DNA of 64,000 nucleotides. Origin: Streptomyces sp. F63. GTDB lineage: Bacteria; Actinomycetota; Actinomycetes; Streptomycetales; Streptomycetaceae. The notes beneath the pieces are model-generated. The model was not told the origin of the DNA. It saw nothing but the letters and a program-made list of their open reading frames with translations, and searched no databases. A program made the position numbers and the translations under genes. The DNA lies in the NCBI RefSeq assembly GCF_018070345.1, contig NZ_JAGPXX010000005.1, forward strand, positions 186,001 through 250,000. Reading direction: 5' to 3'. This document shows positions 17,956 to 27,581 of this stretch, one piece after another (the stretch's first letter is position 1; each line of letters starts with the position of its first letter).

Positions 17956-19053
17956 GTGGAGCGCAGGACGATCGGCGCGGGGGCGCTCTCGGTGGGGTCC
18001 GTGGGGCTCGGCTGCATGCCGATGAGCTGGGGGTACACCAGCTCCCAGCAGAACGGGGAGAGTTCGCTGCGCGCCGCGCACGCCGCCCTGGACCGCGGCT
18101 GCACCGTCCTCGACACCGCCGACATGTACGGGCCCTTCACCAATGAGCTGCTGGTGGGGCGGGTGCTGAAGGAGCGGCGCGCGGACGCCTTCGTCTCCAC
18201 CAAGTGCGGGCTGCTGGTGGGTGAGCAGCACGTCGTCGCCAACGGCCGCCCCGCGTACGTCAAGCGGGCGTGCGACGCCTCACTGCGGCGGCTGCAGACC
18301 GATGTGATCGACCTCTACCAACTGCACCGGGCGGATCCGGAGGTACCGGTCGAGGAAACCTGGGGGGCGATGGCCGAGCTGGTCTCCGCCGGCAAGGTCC
18401 GGGCGCTCGGGCTGTGCGCGGTGGGGGCGCGGGCCCCGCGGCGGCCGGAGTGGCGCGGGCAGCGGGGCCGCCGCCGGGAGCGCGGCGGCCCCGGCGTTCA
18501 CGGGGTCCCGGCCGCGCCGGGTGCGACAGGGGCTCACGGGACGGCGGAGGCTCCCGGGATGCACGACGCGACGCTGCGGCAGTTGGAGCGGGTGCAGCAG
18601 GTCTTCCCGGTGAGCGCCGTCGAGGCCGAACTCTCGGTGTGGTCACGGGAGGCGCTGGCCGCGCTGCTGCCCTGGTGCGAGGCGCGGGGTGTCGGCTTCC
18701 TCGCGGCGATGCCGCTCGGCAACGGGTTCCTCACCGGCACCCTGACCCCCGGGGAGGGCTTCGAACCGGACGACGTACGGGCCCGGCACCCGCGGTTCAC
18801 GGCGGAGATGATGGCCGCGAACCAGCCGATCGTGGCGGGACTGCGCCGGGTGGCCGCCCGGCACGGGGCCACCCCGGCCCAGGTGGCGCTGGCCTGGGTG
18901 CTGGCCCGCGGCCGCCATGTGGTGGCGCTGCCGGGCACCAAGCGGGAGCGCTGGGCGGTGGAGAACGCGGGGGCCTCCGGTCTCCTGCTGACCGAACGGG
19001 ATCTGGCGGAGATAGCGGAGTTGCCGGCCGCGCAGGGGTCGTGGGAGGACTGA
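17956..19053 (+). CDS. Aldo/keto reductase with a low-complexity insertion
   Basis: A 365-residue NADPH-dependent carbonyl reductase with a TIM-barrel fold, of the group acting on general aldehydes. Tetrad regions are visible: DTADMYGPFTNE (Asp, Tyr), VSTKCGLLV (Lys) and LYQLHRADPEVPVEE (His). C-terminal cofactor loops appear in PAQVALAWVLARG and PGTKRERWAVEN. Between GKVRALGLCAVG and LRQLERVQQVFPVSAVEAELS lies a Gly/Arg/Pro-rich insert of about 45 residues that the family lacks, at a surface loop of the barrel. AGGAGG lies at 17937-17942; GTG 17944 is too close to it, so I use GTG 17956, although its spacing is long. Confidence 0.88.
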   Translation: MERRTIGAGALSVGSVGLGCMPMSWGYTSSQQNGESSLRAAHAALDRGCTVLDTADMYGPFTNELLVGRVLKERRADAFVSTKCGLLVGEQHVVANGRPAYVKRACDASLRRLQTDVIDLYQLHRADPEVPVEETWGAMAELVSAGKVRALGLCAVGARAPRRPEWRGQRGRRRERGGPGVHGVPAAPGATGAHGTAEAPGMHDATLRQLERVQQVFPVSAVEAELSVWSREALAALLPWCEARGVGFLAAMPLGNGFLTGTLTPGEGFEPDDVRARHPRFTAEMMAANQPIVAGLRRVAARHGATPAQVALAWVLARGRHVVALPGTKRERWAVENAGASGLLLTERDLAEIAELPAAQGSWED

Positions 19054-19230
19054 CCGGCGGGGCCGTGGGGGACGGAGCGTCCGGCGCCGGGGCGTTACGG
19101 TCGGCACCGCGGCGTTATGGTCGGCACCGACGGGGAACCCCGGGGGGCGCCGGGGTGTTGAGGAGGTGTGCGGTGCGCCCGCCCGCCCCGGCCCCGCTGT
19201 ACCGGATCCGACCGGAGAGGACCGCAAGCT

Positions 19231-20391
19231 GTGCGCCGACGCCCCGCTGTGACGACCGTTTCCGCCGCGCTGGCCGCGGCCGCGCTGGTGTTCACCGCCG
19301 GCTGCTCCTCCGGGGACGGCGGCTCCGGCGGCCGTACGGGCTCGCCGCCGGCCTCCCCGGGGGACCGGTCCGCCGGCCCCACCGCGTCCTCCTCCGCGGC
19401 GCCCGCGAAGGGTTCCGTGAAGGTGGTGGAGACCGTGGCGGAGGGCCTGGACACCCCGTGGGGCCTGGCCCCGCTGCCCGGCGGCGACCTGCTGGTCTCC
19501 TCCCGCGACACCGGCAAGATCCTCCGGATCGCGGCGGACGACGGGAAGAAGACCGAGATCGGCGCCGTCCCGGGAGTGTCCGCGGCGGGAGAGGGCGGGC
19601 TGCTCGGCATCGCCGTGCCGAAGGACGGGGAGATGGTGTACGCGTATCTCACCACCGCCTCGGACAACCGGATCGTGCGGATGCTCTACTCCCCGGATAA
19701 GCCGGAGGGACGTCAACTCGGCGCTCCGGACACGGTGTTCAAGGGCATCCCCAAGGGCGTGGTCCACAACGGCGGCCGGATCGCCTTCGGCCCGGACGGC
19801 ATGCTCTGGGCGGGCACCGGGGAGAGCGGCGAGGAGGGCCTCGCGCAGGACAAGGACTCGCCCGGCGGCAAGATCCTGCGGATGACCCCCGACGGCGAGC
19901 CGGCGCGCGGCAATCCGGAGCCCGGATCGGCCGTGTACTCCTGGGGCCACCGCAATGTGCAGGGGCTGGCCTGGGACGCGGACGGCCGGCTGTGGGCCTC
20001 CGAGTTCGGGCAGCACACCTGGGACGAGCTGAACCTGATCGAGCCGGGGAGGAACTACGGCTGGCCCGAGGTGGAGGGCAAGGAGGGCGGGGAGCGCTTC
20101 ACCCAGCCCGTCGAGCAGTGGCGGCCGGAGGAGGCCTCGCCGAGCGGGATCGCCGTGGCCAAGGGGTCGGTCTGGATGGCGAGCCTCCGCGGTGAGCGGC
20201 TCTGGCGGATCCCGCTGGACGGGACCCGCCCGGTGGCCGAGCCGCAGGACTTCCTGACCGGGGAGTACGGCCGGCTGCGGACCGTCGTCGCCACGGACGA
20301 CGGTGACCTGTGGCTGGTGACCAGCGAGACCGACGGTCGCGGCTCCCCCGGGAAGGACGACGACCGGATCCTCCGGCTGAAGGTCTCCTGA
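19231..20391 (+). CDS. PQQ-dependent sugar dehydrogenase-like lipoprotein
   Basis: A 386-residue probable lipoprotein: arginine-rich start, hydrophobic segment, then a lipobox ending TAGCSSG, followed by a Ser/Pro/Gly linker and a six-bladed beta-propeller of the soluble glucose/sorbosone dehydrogenase family. Typical blade segments are LDTPWGLAPLPGGDLLVS, GEGGLLGIAVP, YLTTASDNRIVRM, VHNGGRIAFGPDGMLWAGTG and YSWGHRNVQGLAWD; the last two carry conserved substrate and PQQ contacts. It would oxidise sugars outside the membrane using PQQ, though many such proteins have no proven substrate. GTG 19231 is preferred because GGAGAGG lies upstream and it gives a proper signal peptide. Confidence 0.85.
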   Translation: MRRRPAVTTVSAALAAAALVFTAGCSSGDGGSGGRTGSPPASPGDRSAGPTASSSAAPAKGSVKVVETVAEGLDTPWGLAPLPGGDLLVSSRDTGKILRIAADDGKKTEIGAVPGVSAAGEGGLLGIAVPKDGEMVYAYLTTASDNRIVRMLYSPDKPEGRQLGAPDTVFKGIPKGVVHNGGRIAFGPDGMLWAGTGESGEEGLAQDKDSPGGKILRMTPDGEPARGNPEPGSAVYSWGHRNVQGLAWDADGRLWASEFGQHTWDELNLIEPGRNYGWPEVEGKEGGERFTQPVEQWRPEEASPSGIAVAKGSVWMASLRGERLWRIPLDGTRPVAEPQDFLTGEYGRLRTVVATDDGDLWLVTSETDGRGSPGKDDDRILRLKVS

Positions 20392-20595
20392 CGGTTCCCG
20401 GCCGTACCGCTCCGCCGCTCCCCGGACTCGCGGCACCGGGTCTCGGGCCGGGCCGGGGCCGGGCCGGGGCCGGGCGGCGGTGACGGCCGTACGGGCGGTA
20501 GATCGCGGACGGTGCGCGGCAGGGCTGGGTCGGTCCCTCCGGGGCAGGCTGCGGACGGAGACACTCCGAGCGGGACCGACGATGGGGAGGCGCTG

Positions 20596-20769
20596 ATGTT
20601 CAACGCCCTCGAAGAACTCTTCACACCCGGCCGGGCGCACACCGAGGAGGAGCACAACCGCCTCGAACTGGTCGTCCAGGACACCGGGGACTCCGATCCC
20701 GGCCGGGGGCCGGTGGACCTTGCCTCCGGCCGGGTGCTGATCCGGCCGCCCCGGAGCGGTACGGCCTGA
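20596..20769 (+). CDS. Small conserved actinobacterial protein (57 aa)
   Basis: A 57-residue acidic soluble protein, MFNALEELFTPGRAHTEEE onward, with LVVQDTGDSDPGRGPVDLAS and a basic tail. It resembles the small DUF6191-type proteins common in Streptomyces, whose function is unknown. ATG 20596 follows GGGGAGG at good spacing. It is too short for domain analysis. It stands alone, 204 bases after the sugar dehydrogenase and convergent with the MMPL gene; 20770-20989 shows no gene. Confidence 0.72.
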   Translation: MFNALEELFTPGRAHTEEEHNRLELVVQDTGDSDPGRGPVDLASGRVLIRPPRSGTA

Positions 20770-20989
20770 GCCACGCCCGCCCCCGTCGGCGGACGGGCTC
20801 CGGGCCGGGCTCCGCGAAGATCCGCATACGGTGCGCAAAGGCCGCCGCCTCGCCGCGCCCGGACACCCTCAGCTTCGAAGGGGCGCAGCGGATGGCGGCG
20901 GTGTCGGAACGCTGCCCGATCTTCGCCGGGTCCGGGGCCTCAGGACCCGCGGCCCGGCGGGCCCCCTCGGCGGGGTCCGCCGCCCGCGC

Positions 20990-23356
20990 CTAGGGCATCG
21001 TTCCGGGTGCCGCGGCCCGGGCGGCCGCGGAGGTCCTCCCGGCGGGCGCGGGAGCGGCCGTGTCGGCCGGGTGCCGCGGTCCGGGGATGGCGGGTGCCGG
21101 CGGGGTCTCGGGGGCGCCGGGCTCGCCGGGCTTCCCGGGCTCGTCCCCGCCGGGCCCGCCGGGGCGGTCCGGCCCGGCCGGACCGCCCGGCTCGTCCTCC
21201 GCGGGCTCCCCGCCGTCCGGCGCCTCGATGCTGATGCGGGGCAGGACGCGGTCCAGCCACCGCAGCAGCCACCAGTTGACGCCGCCGAGCAGATGCATGA
21301 GCGCCGGCACGAGCAGGGTGCGCAGGACGAAGGCGTCCAGGGCGACGGCCGCGGCGAGCCCGATGCCGAACATCGCGATGATCCGGTCGCCGGTGAGGAC
21401 GAAGGCCCCGAAGACGGCGATCATGATGACGGCCGCGGAGTTGATCACCCGGCTGGTCTCGGCGAGGCCGACCCGGACCGAGCGGCGGTTGTCGCCGGTC
21501 CGCCGCCACTCCTCGTACATCCGGCTGACGAGGAAGACCTGGTAGTCCATGGAGAGTCCGAAGAGCACCGAGACCATGATCACCGGCAGGAAGGGCTCGA
21601 TCGGCCCGCCGGCGCCGAGACCCAGCGGCTCGCTCCCCCAGCCCCACTGGAACACGGCGGTGACGATGCCCAGTGCGGAGGTGACGGCCATCACGTTCAT
21701 CAGGGCCGCCTTCAGCGGTATGCCGATGCTGCGGAAGGCGAGGAGCAGCAGCAGGCTGCCGGAGGCGATGACGGTGCCGATGAAGAGCGGCAGCTTGGCC
21801 GTGATGACGGAGGCGAAGTCGTCGTAGCCGGCCGTGGGGCCGCCGACGTGGGTGCGCAGGCCGGTGCCCTCCTGCGCCTCGGGCAGGACGTCGCCGCGGA
21901 GCCGCTCGACGAGTTCGGAGGTGGCGGTGTCCTGCGGGGAGGTGTCGGGGACGACGGTGATGACGCCCGTGCCGCCGTCGCGGTCGGTGGTCGCGCCGGT
22001 GACGGCGGCGACGCCGTCGGTGGCCCGCAGTGCGCCGGGCAGCTTGTCGAAGGCGGCCCGGTCGGCCGGGCCGCCGATCTCGGAGACCAGGGTCAGCGGG
22101 CCGTTGGTGCCCGGGCCGAAACCGTCGGCGAGCAGGTCGTACGCCTGCCGGGTGGTGGAGCCCGCCGGGTGGTTGCCCTGGTCCGAGGTGCCGAGATGGA
22201 GTCCCAGCGCGGGCAGCGCCAGGACCGCCATGACGGCGACCGCCACGGCGCCGAGGATCCGCGGGTGCCGTTCGACGAAGGCGGACCAGCGGACGGCGAA
22301 CCCGGTGCTCCGCTCCGGCTCGGGACCGTGCGCGGCGAGCCGGCGGCGCTCGCGGCGGCTCAGCGCACGGGGGCCGATCACCGTGAGCAGGGCGGGGAGC
22401 AGGGTGACCGAGGCGGCCACGGCCAGCAGGACGGTCAGCGACGCCGCGACCGCCACGCCGTTCAGGAAGTCCAGCCGTAGCACGAGCATGCCCAGCAGCG
22501 CGATGAAGACCGTGCCGCCCGCGAAGACGACCGCCCGCCCCGAGGTGGCCGTCGCGCGGACGGCGGCCTCGGTGACGGACAGCCCCTGCCGCAGGCCCCG
22601 GCGGTGCCGGGTGACGATGAACAGCGCGTAGTCGATGCCGACGCCCAGGCCGACCAGCATGCCCAGCATGGGGGCGAAGTCGGCGACCGGCATCAGATGG
22701 CCGAGGAGGCCGATGCCCAGATAGCCGGTGCCGACGCTGACGAGGGCGGTCGCCAGGGGCAGGGCCGTCGCGGCGAGCGAGCCGAAGGCCAGGAGGAGGA
22801 CGACGGCGGCCACCACCAGCCCCGCGATCTCGGCGGTGTGGCCGAGGTTCTTGCCCGGCTGTCCGAGCGCGGAACCGCCCGCCTCGACCCGGAGGCCGTC
22901 GCCCTCGGCGGCCTGTGCGGTCTCCACCAGCTTGGCGGCCTGCGCCGTACCGGCGTCGCCGGGGGCGGCCTCGAAGCCGACGGTGGCGTAGGCGGTGCTG
23001 CCGTCGGCGCTGATCCGGCCGGTGCCGCCGGGTCCGTACGGGCCGGCGACCGAGGTGACCCCGGGGAGGTCCGCGATCTCGTCGAGGGTCCCGGTCATCC
23101 GGTCCTGGACGGCCTCCGCCCGTACGGTGCCGCGGTCGGTGTGCCAGACGACGGTGGCGCGGTCACCGCCCTGTCCCGGGAAGTTCTCCTCGATCAGGGC
23201 GGCGGCCCGCCCGGACTCGGTGCCCGGGACCTCGTAGTCGTCGGAGAAGGCGGCACCGGCCGCCGACGAGGCGACGGCCGTGCCGCCGAGGGCGAGAAGC
23301 CAGAGCAGGACGACGACGAGACGCCGGCGTATGCACCAGCGGGCCAGAGCGGCCAT
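20990..23356 (-). CDS. MMPL/RND-family membrane transporter
   Basis: A 788-residue inner-membrane protein with twelve predicted helices in two repeats, each having a large extracytoplasmic loop. First helix LVVVLLWLLALGGTAVASS, then loop 1 (about 40-170), helices 2-6 with GVGIDYALFIVTRHRRGL (the Asp-Tyr proton-relay pair of MmpL proteins), loop 2, and helices 8-12 with FGLSMDYQVFLVSRMYEEW as the matching motif. A Pro/Gly/Glu-rich cytoplasmic tail of about 95 residues ends the protein. Substrates are lipids or small molecules driven by proton motive force; none can be assigned. ATG 23356 follows GGGAG. Confidence 0.9.
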   Translation of the reverse strand: MAALARWCIRRRLVVVLLWLLALGGTAVASSAAGAAFSDDYEVPGTESGRAAALIEENFPGQGGDRATVVWHTDRGTVRAEAVQDRMTGTLDEIADLPGVTSVAGPYGPGGTGRISADGSTAYATVGFEAAPGDAGTAQAAKLVETAQAAEGDGLRVEAGGSALGQPGKNLGHTAEIAGLVVAAVVLLLAFGSLAATALPLATALVSVGTGYLGIGLLGHLMPVADFAPMLGMLVGLGVGIDYALFIVTRHRRGLRQGLSVTEAAVRATATSGRAVVFAGGTVFIALLGMLVLRLDFLNGVAVAASLTVLLAVAASVTLLPALLTVIGPRALSRRERRRLAAHGPEPERSTGFAVRWSAFVERHPRILGAVAVAVMAVLALPALGLHLGTSDQGNHPAGSTTRQAYDLLADGFGPGTNGPLTLVSEIGGPADRAAFDKLPGALRATDGVAAVTGATTDRDGGTGVITVVPDTSPQDTATSELVERLRGDVLPEAQEGTGLRTHVGGPTAGYDDFASVITAKLPLFIGTVIASGSLLLLLAFRSIGIPLKAALMNVMAVTSALGIVTAVFQWGWGSEPLGLGAGGPIEPFLPVIMVSVLFGLSMDYQVFLVSRMYEEWRRTGDNRRSVRVGLAETSRVINSAAVIMIAVFGAFVLTGDRIIAMFGIGLAAAVALDAFVLRTLLVPALMHLLGGVNWWLLRWLDRVLPRISIEAPDGGEPAEDEPGGPAGPDRPGGPGGDEPGKPGEPGAPETPPAPAIPGPRHPADTAAPAPAGRTSAAARAAAPGTMP

Positions 23357-23514
23357 GGAAGGGAACTCCCTGGGTGCGAGGACAGCGCCTAGGGGGCGGT
23401 TACACCCCGAAAGCACCGGAAGTACGCATTCCACTATTGCGGCCCGGGGAGATCAACGGGGCTTCTGGTGCCGCACGTCACAGCACCGGACATGACCCGG
23501 CTCACAGCGCCGGT

Positions 23515-23559
23515 CCCGGGGCGGGGCCCGGGGACGGCCGTCCGGGGCCCCGCCCCGGG
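23515..23559 (-). terminator. 15-base-pair hairpin after the phospholipase gene
   Basis: CCCGGGGCGGGGCCC (23515-23529) and GGGCCCCGCCCCGGG (23545-23559) are perfect complements around a 15-base loop, about 115 bases past the phospholipase stop. No U-tract follows. The remaining 23357-23672 spacer shows nothing else convincing. Confidence 0.65.
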
Positions 23560-23672
23560 CTCCGGCAGGATCGGTGCCGGAGCCCGGGGCCGGACCGGGG
23601 CCGCCGCGGTGCGGAACCGCTCTCCCCGGGCTCTCCCCGGGCTCCCGCCGGGCTCCCGCCGGGCGGTACCGC

Positions 23673-25769
23673 TCAGCCGGAGACGCTCGGCCGCCCGTTC
23701 TCGATGTGGCCCATCAGCCGCCGGCGGAAACCGGGGACGGCCGGCGCGGTGACCTCCAGGTCGTACCACCCGTGGGCAGCGGCGGCCGAGTGCACCACGG
23801 TGCGGCGGCGGCCGGGCTTCACCGCGACCTCCCGGACCCGCCCGCGCCGGTCGTCCTCACCGGCGTAGCCCAGCGGGCGGACGGTGAACGTGATCGTCTC
23901 CTCCCCGGTGTTGATCAGCGTCAGACGGATCCGGCGGCCGTCCGCGCCGATCCGGGACTCGACCTCGGCACCGCCGGCCGCCGCCCCCGCGAACTCGCGG
24001 CGGAAGCCGTTCGGGCCGGTGACCGTGAACCGGTAGCGCTCGCCGGCCAGCGGCACGCTCCAGCGCTCCTCGCCCTTCACGTCCCGGTGCTGGGGAGCCG
24101 CGTACTCGCCCGCGTACGGGTAGAGCGCGAAGTGCGCGCTGGAGCGCCCGCTGTTCGACAGCAGCAGGCGGAAGACCCGGCCGTCGGCCCTCCCGTACGC
24201 GTCCGGCTGGTACGGCAGCGGACGGGCGGGCCGCCGCCCCGGCTCCTGCACCGGCATCTTCTGCTCCGCCGGCGGGGCCGGCCGCCAGCGGCCGGTGAAC
24301 GGCGGGATCGGCCCCGGCTGCTCCACGCCGGGCTGCCGGCGCCCGCGCGTGAAGTCGAAGGCGGAGGTCAGGTCGCCGGTGACGGTGCGGCGCCACGGCG
24401 TGATGTTGGGTTCGGCGACGCCCGTCCACTGCTCCAGGAATCGGATCACCGAGGTGTGGTCGAAGACCTCGGAGCACACGTAGCCGCCCACGGACCACGG
24501 GGAGATCACCAGCATCGGGACCCGGATGCCGAGGCCGGTGGGCTTGCCCTGGTAGGTCTCGTCCGTGTTCCCCTCCGGCGGGACGGGCGGCGGGACGTGG
24601 TCGAAGAAGCCGTCGTTCTCGTCGTAGTTGATCAGTACGGCGGTGTGCCGCCACACCTCGGGGTGGGAGGCCAGGGCGTCGAGCACCTTGTACACGAGCG
24701 TGGCGCTGGCGACCGGCGAGGAGGCACCGGGGTGCTCGGAGTCCAGGGCGCTGGGCACCAGGTAGGACACCTTGGGCAGCCGGCCCGCCGCCACATCGGC
24801 GCGGAAGGTCTCGGCGAGGGTGCCGGTGGGCCGGCGGCGCAGCGCCCGTTCGAAGAGGCGCCGCTCCGCGGGGGTGAGGGCGGCGACACCCTCGTCGAGC
24901 GCGGCGAGCAGCCGCTCGCGCTCGGCGGTGTCCGTGGTGTCGCGGACCTTCGCGTAGAAGGCCTCCATGTAGGAGAAGTCGCCGGCCTTGGCGAGGGCCT
25001 TGCGGGCGATCGCCTTGAAGGAGGTGAAGAACTCCAGGTTGTTGTCGGTGAAGTTCTCCCACTCCTGGTAGGTCTGCCAGCTCACGCCGGCCTTTTCCAG
25101 CCGCTCCGCGTACGTCGTCCAGCCGTAGCCCGGGTGGGTGCCCTCGGCGTAGGCGTCGTTGCCGACGGCGCGCCGCCCGTCCGCCTCCGAGCCGGTCCAC
25201 CCGCTGACGAGGTGGTTGCGGTTGGGACTGGTCGAGGTGTGGACCGAGGAGTGGTAGGCGTCGCAGATCGTGAACGTGTCCGCCAGTTCGTAGTGCAGCG
25301 GGATGTCACGGCGGTCGTAATAGGCCATGGTCGCCGCGGTCTTCGCGGTGACCCAGTTGTTCATCCAGCCGTTGTTCCAGGCCTTGGCGCCGCCGGACCA
25401 GCTGTGGTCGAGGTCGCCGATGTACTGGAGGTCCTTGCGCTGGGTCTCGGCCGCCTCCCGCACCGGGAACGGCAGGACCTCCCCGCGCAGCGGGTCGGGC
25501 TGCTCGAAGACGGATTTGCCCGAGGGCAGTTCCAGGGCGTTGCGGTCCCCGAAGCCCCGTACACCGCGCAGGGTTCCGAAGTAGTGGTCGAAGGACCGGT
25601 TCTCCTGCATCAGCACCACGACGTGCTTGATGGCGCGCATCCCCCCGGACGGGGGCTCCGCCGCCAGCGCCGTCTGCAGGGACGGCGGCAACAGCGATCC
25701 GGTTGCCGCGGCGCCGATCGCGCCACCGCCCACGGCCAGCAGCCGTCGCCTTGAGATGTCCGTGGCCAT
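23673..25769 (-). CDS. Phosphocholine-specific phospholipase C, Tat-exported
   Basis: A 698-residue secreted enzyme that hydrolyses phosphatidylcholine or sphingomyelin to phosphocholine, of the non-hemolytic PLC/acid phosphatase-like phosphoesterase family. The N-terminus is a Tat signal (SRRRLLAVGGGAIGAAATG) with likely cleavage after ALAA. The catalytic start VVVLMQENRSFDHYFGTLRG carries the conserved Glu-Asn and nucleophile region; further metal-site segments are SPNRNHLVSGW and LINYDENDGFFDHVPPP. Two C-terminal DUF756-type beta domains follow residue 480. ATG 25769 has a clean AGGAGG. Such enzymes are often phosphate-starvation controlled; I see no clear PHO box in the 290-base upstream gap. 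Confidence 0.92.
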   Translation of the reverse strand: MATDISRRRLLAVGGGAIGAAATGSLLPPSLQTALAAEPPSGGMRAIKHVVVLMQENRSFDHYFGTLRGVRGFGDRNALELPSGKSVFEQPDPLRGEVLPFPVREAAETQRKDLQYIGDLDHSWSGGAKAWNNGWMNNWVTAKTAATMAYYDRRDIPLHYELADTFTICDAYHSSVHTSTSPNRNHLVSGWTGSEADGRRAVGNDAYAEGTHPGYGWTTYAERLEKAGVSWQTYQEWENFTDNNLEFFTSFKAIARKALAKAGDFSYMEAFYAKVRDTTDTAERERLLAALDEGVAALTPAERRLFERALRRRPTGTLAETFRADVAAGRLPKVSYLVPSALDSEHPGASSPVASATLVYKVLDALASHPEVWRHTAVLINYDENDGFFDHVPPPVPPEGNTDETYQGKPTGLGIRVPMLVISPWSVGGYVCSEVFDHTSVIRFLEQWTGVAEPNITPWRRTVTGDLTSAFDFTRGRRQPGVEQPGPIPPFTGRWRPAPPAEQKMPVQEPGRRPARPLPYQPDAYGRADGRVFRLLLSNSGRSSAHFALYPYAGEYAAPQHRDVKGEERWSVPLAGERYRFTVTGPNGFRREFAGAAAGGAEVESRIGADGRRIRLTLINTGEETITFTVRPLGYAGEDDRRGRVREVAVKPGRRRTVVHSAAAAHGWYDLEVTAPAVPGFRRRLMGHIENGRPSVSG

Positions 25770-25968
25770 CTGAGCCTCCTGTGTCCGAAAGTCGTCGTCG
25801 GGAAGCTAATGAGGCTGCATGTCCGCAGGGGGGCGGGCCGCTGACATCACAGCGAACGTCCGGATTTCGACGGTCCCCCGCCGCTGTGCGGTTCACCGCG
25901 TCCCGTCCCGCCACGCCCGGCACCCGGCACCGTGAAGCGCCCGGACGCGCGCCGGGACGGGACACGAA

Positions 25969-26010
25969 ACGGCCGGGGCCGGCTCCCGGGTGGGAGCCGG
26001 CCCCGGCCGT
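25969..26010 (-). terminator. 19-base-pair perfect hairpin after gatB
   Basis: Two perfectly complementary 19-base arms (25969-25987 and 25992-26010) flank a GGGT loop 50 bases past the gatB stop. It is the longest uninterrupted stem I see in the window. TTTCGT follows on the transcribed strand. It is the probable end of the gat operon. Confidence 0.8.
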
Positions 26011-26059
26011 ACGGGCCGTGCCGGGTCGGGTTGCGCCGGGCCGGGCCGGGTCGTGAGGG

Positions 26060-27568
26060 TCAGCCCTCGACGCCCAGCTTCTCCAGGATCAGTTCACGGA
26101 CCCGCGCCGCGTCCGCCTGGCCCCGGGTGGCCTTCATGACCGCGCCGACCAGCGCGCCCGCCGCCGCGACCTTGCCGCCGCGGATCTTCTCCGCGATGGC
26201 CGCGTTGCCCGCGATGGCCTCGTCGACGGCCGCGCCGAGCGCGCCCTCGTCGGAGACGACCTTCAGGCCGCGCTTCTCGACGACCGTGTCCGGATCACCC
26301 TCGCCGGCCAGTACGCCCTCGATGACCTGGCGGGCCAGCTTGTCGTTGAGCGAGCCCTCCGCGACGAGCGCCGTGATCCGGGCGACCTGCTCCGGGGTGA
26401 TCGGCAGCGCCGCCGGCTCGACGCCGTCCTCGTTGGCCCGGCGCGCCAGCTCGCCCATCCACCACTTGCGGGCCTGGTCGGCCGGGGCGCCCGCCTCGAT
26501 CGTGGCCAGGATCGGGCCGATCGCGCCGGCGTTGAGCACCGACCGCATCTCGTGGTCGTTCAGACCCCACTCGGCCTTGAGCCGCTGCCGCCGCAGCCGC
26601 GGCAGCTCGGGCAGGCCGGCCCGCAGCTCCTCGATCCACTCCCTCGCCGGGGCGATCGGCACCAGGTCGGGCTCGGGGAAGTAGCGGTAGTCCTCCGCCT
26701 CCTCCTTCACCCGGCCGGGGGTCGTGGAGCCGTCGTCCTCGTGGAAGTGGCGGGTCTCCTGGACGATCGTGCCGCCGGCGGAGAGCACCGCGGCGTGCCG
26801 CTGGATCTCGAACCGGGCGGCACGCTCGACGCTGCGCAGCGAGTTGACGTTCTTCGTCTCGGAGCGGGTGCCGAAGGTCCCGGTGCCGTGCGGGCGCAGC
26901 GACAGGTTGACGTCGCAGCGCATCTGGCCCATCTCCATCCGGGCCTCGGAGACACCGAGGGCCCGGATCAGCTCGCGCAGCTCGGCGACGTACGCCTTGG
27001 CGACCTCGGGGGCCCGCGCGCCGGCGCCCTCGATCGGCTTGGTGACGATCTCGATCAGCGGGATACCGGCCCGGTTGTAGTCGAGGAGGGAGTGGACGGC
27101 TCCGTGGATGCGGCCGGTCGCACCGCCGACGTGGAGGGACTTGCCGGTGTCCTCCTCCATGTGGGCGCGCTCGATCTCCACCCGGAAGACCTCGCCGTCC
27201 TCCAGTTCGACGTCCAGATAGCCGTTGAAGGCGATCGGCTCGTCGTACTGGGAGGTCTGGAAGTTCTTCGGCATGTCCGGATAGAAGTAGTTCTTCCGGG
27301 CGAAGCGGCACCAGGGGGCGATCTCGCAGTGAAGCGCGAGGCCGATCCGGACGGCCGACTCGACACCCGTCGCGTTGACGACGGGCAGCGCGCCGGGCAG
27401 GCCGAGGCAGGTCGGGCAGGTCTGCGCGTTGGGCTCGGCGCCCAGGGCGGTGGAGCACCCGCAGAACATCTTGGTGGCGGTGCCGAGCTCGACATGGACC
27501 TCCAGGCCCATGACGGGGTCGTAGGACGCGAGGGCGTCCTCGTACGGCACCAGTTCAGTGACGGTCAC
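26060..27568 (-). CDS. gatB: Asp-tRNA(Asn)/Glu-tRNA(Gln) amidotransferase subunit B
   Basis: The 502-residue tRNA-binding and kinase subunit of GatCAB, which phosphorylates the mischarged Glu or Asp and accepts ammonia from GatA. Visible are [15 protein letters not shown], zinc-site cysteines in [53 protein letters not shown] and the C-terminal YqeY-like helical tail ([19 protein letters not shown]). Length is typical. GTG 27568 follows GAGGGAAGAG. It lies 13 bases downstream of a small membrane protein gene that is coupled to gatA, so gatC-gatA-orf-gatB is one operon. Confidence 0.97.
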   Translation of the reverse strand: MTVTELVPYEDALASYDPVMGLEVHVELGTATKMFCGCSTALGAEPNAQTCPTCLGLPGALPVVNATGVESAVRIGLALHCEIAPWCRFARKNYFYPDMPKNFQTSQYDEPIAFNGYLDVELEDGEVFRVEIERAHMEEDTGKSLHVGGATGRIHGAVHSLLDYNRAGIPLIEIVTKPIEGAGARAPEVAKAYVAELRELIRALGVSEARMEMGQMRCDVNLSLRPHGTGTFGTRSETKNVNSLRSVERAARFEIQRHAAVLSAGGTIVQETRHFHEDDGSTTPGRVKEEAEDYRYFPEPDLVPIAPAREWIEELRAGLPELPRLRRQRLKAEWGLNDHEMRSVLNAGAIGPILATIEAGAPADQARKWWMGELARRANEDGVEPAALPITPEQVARITALVAEGSLNDKLARQVIEGVLAGEGDPDTVVEKRGLKVVSDEGALGAAVDEAIAGNAAIAEKIRGGKVAAAGALVGAVMKATRGQADAARVRELILEKLGVEG

Positions 27569-27581
27569 GGACTCTTCCCTC

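Noticed and set aside
25770..26059. PHO box expected upstream of the phospholipase C gene
   Set aside because: I searched by eye for GTTCACC-like direct repeats and saw none that I would defend.
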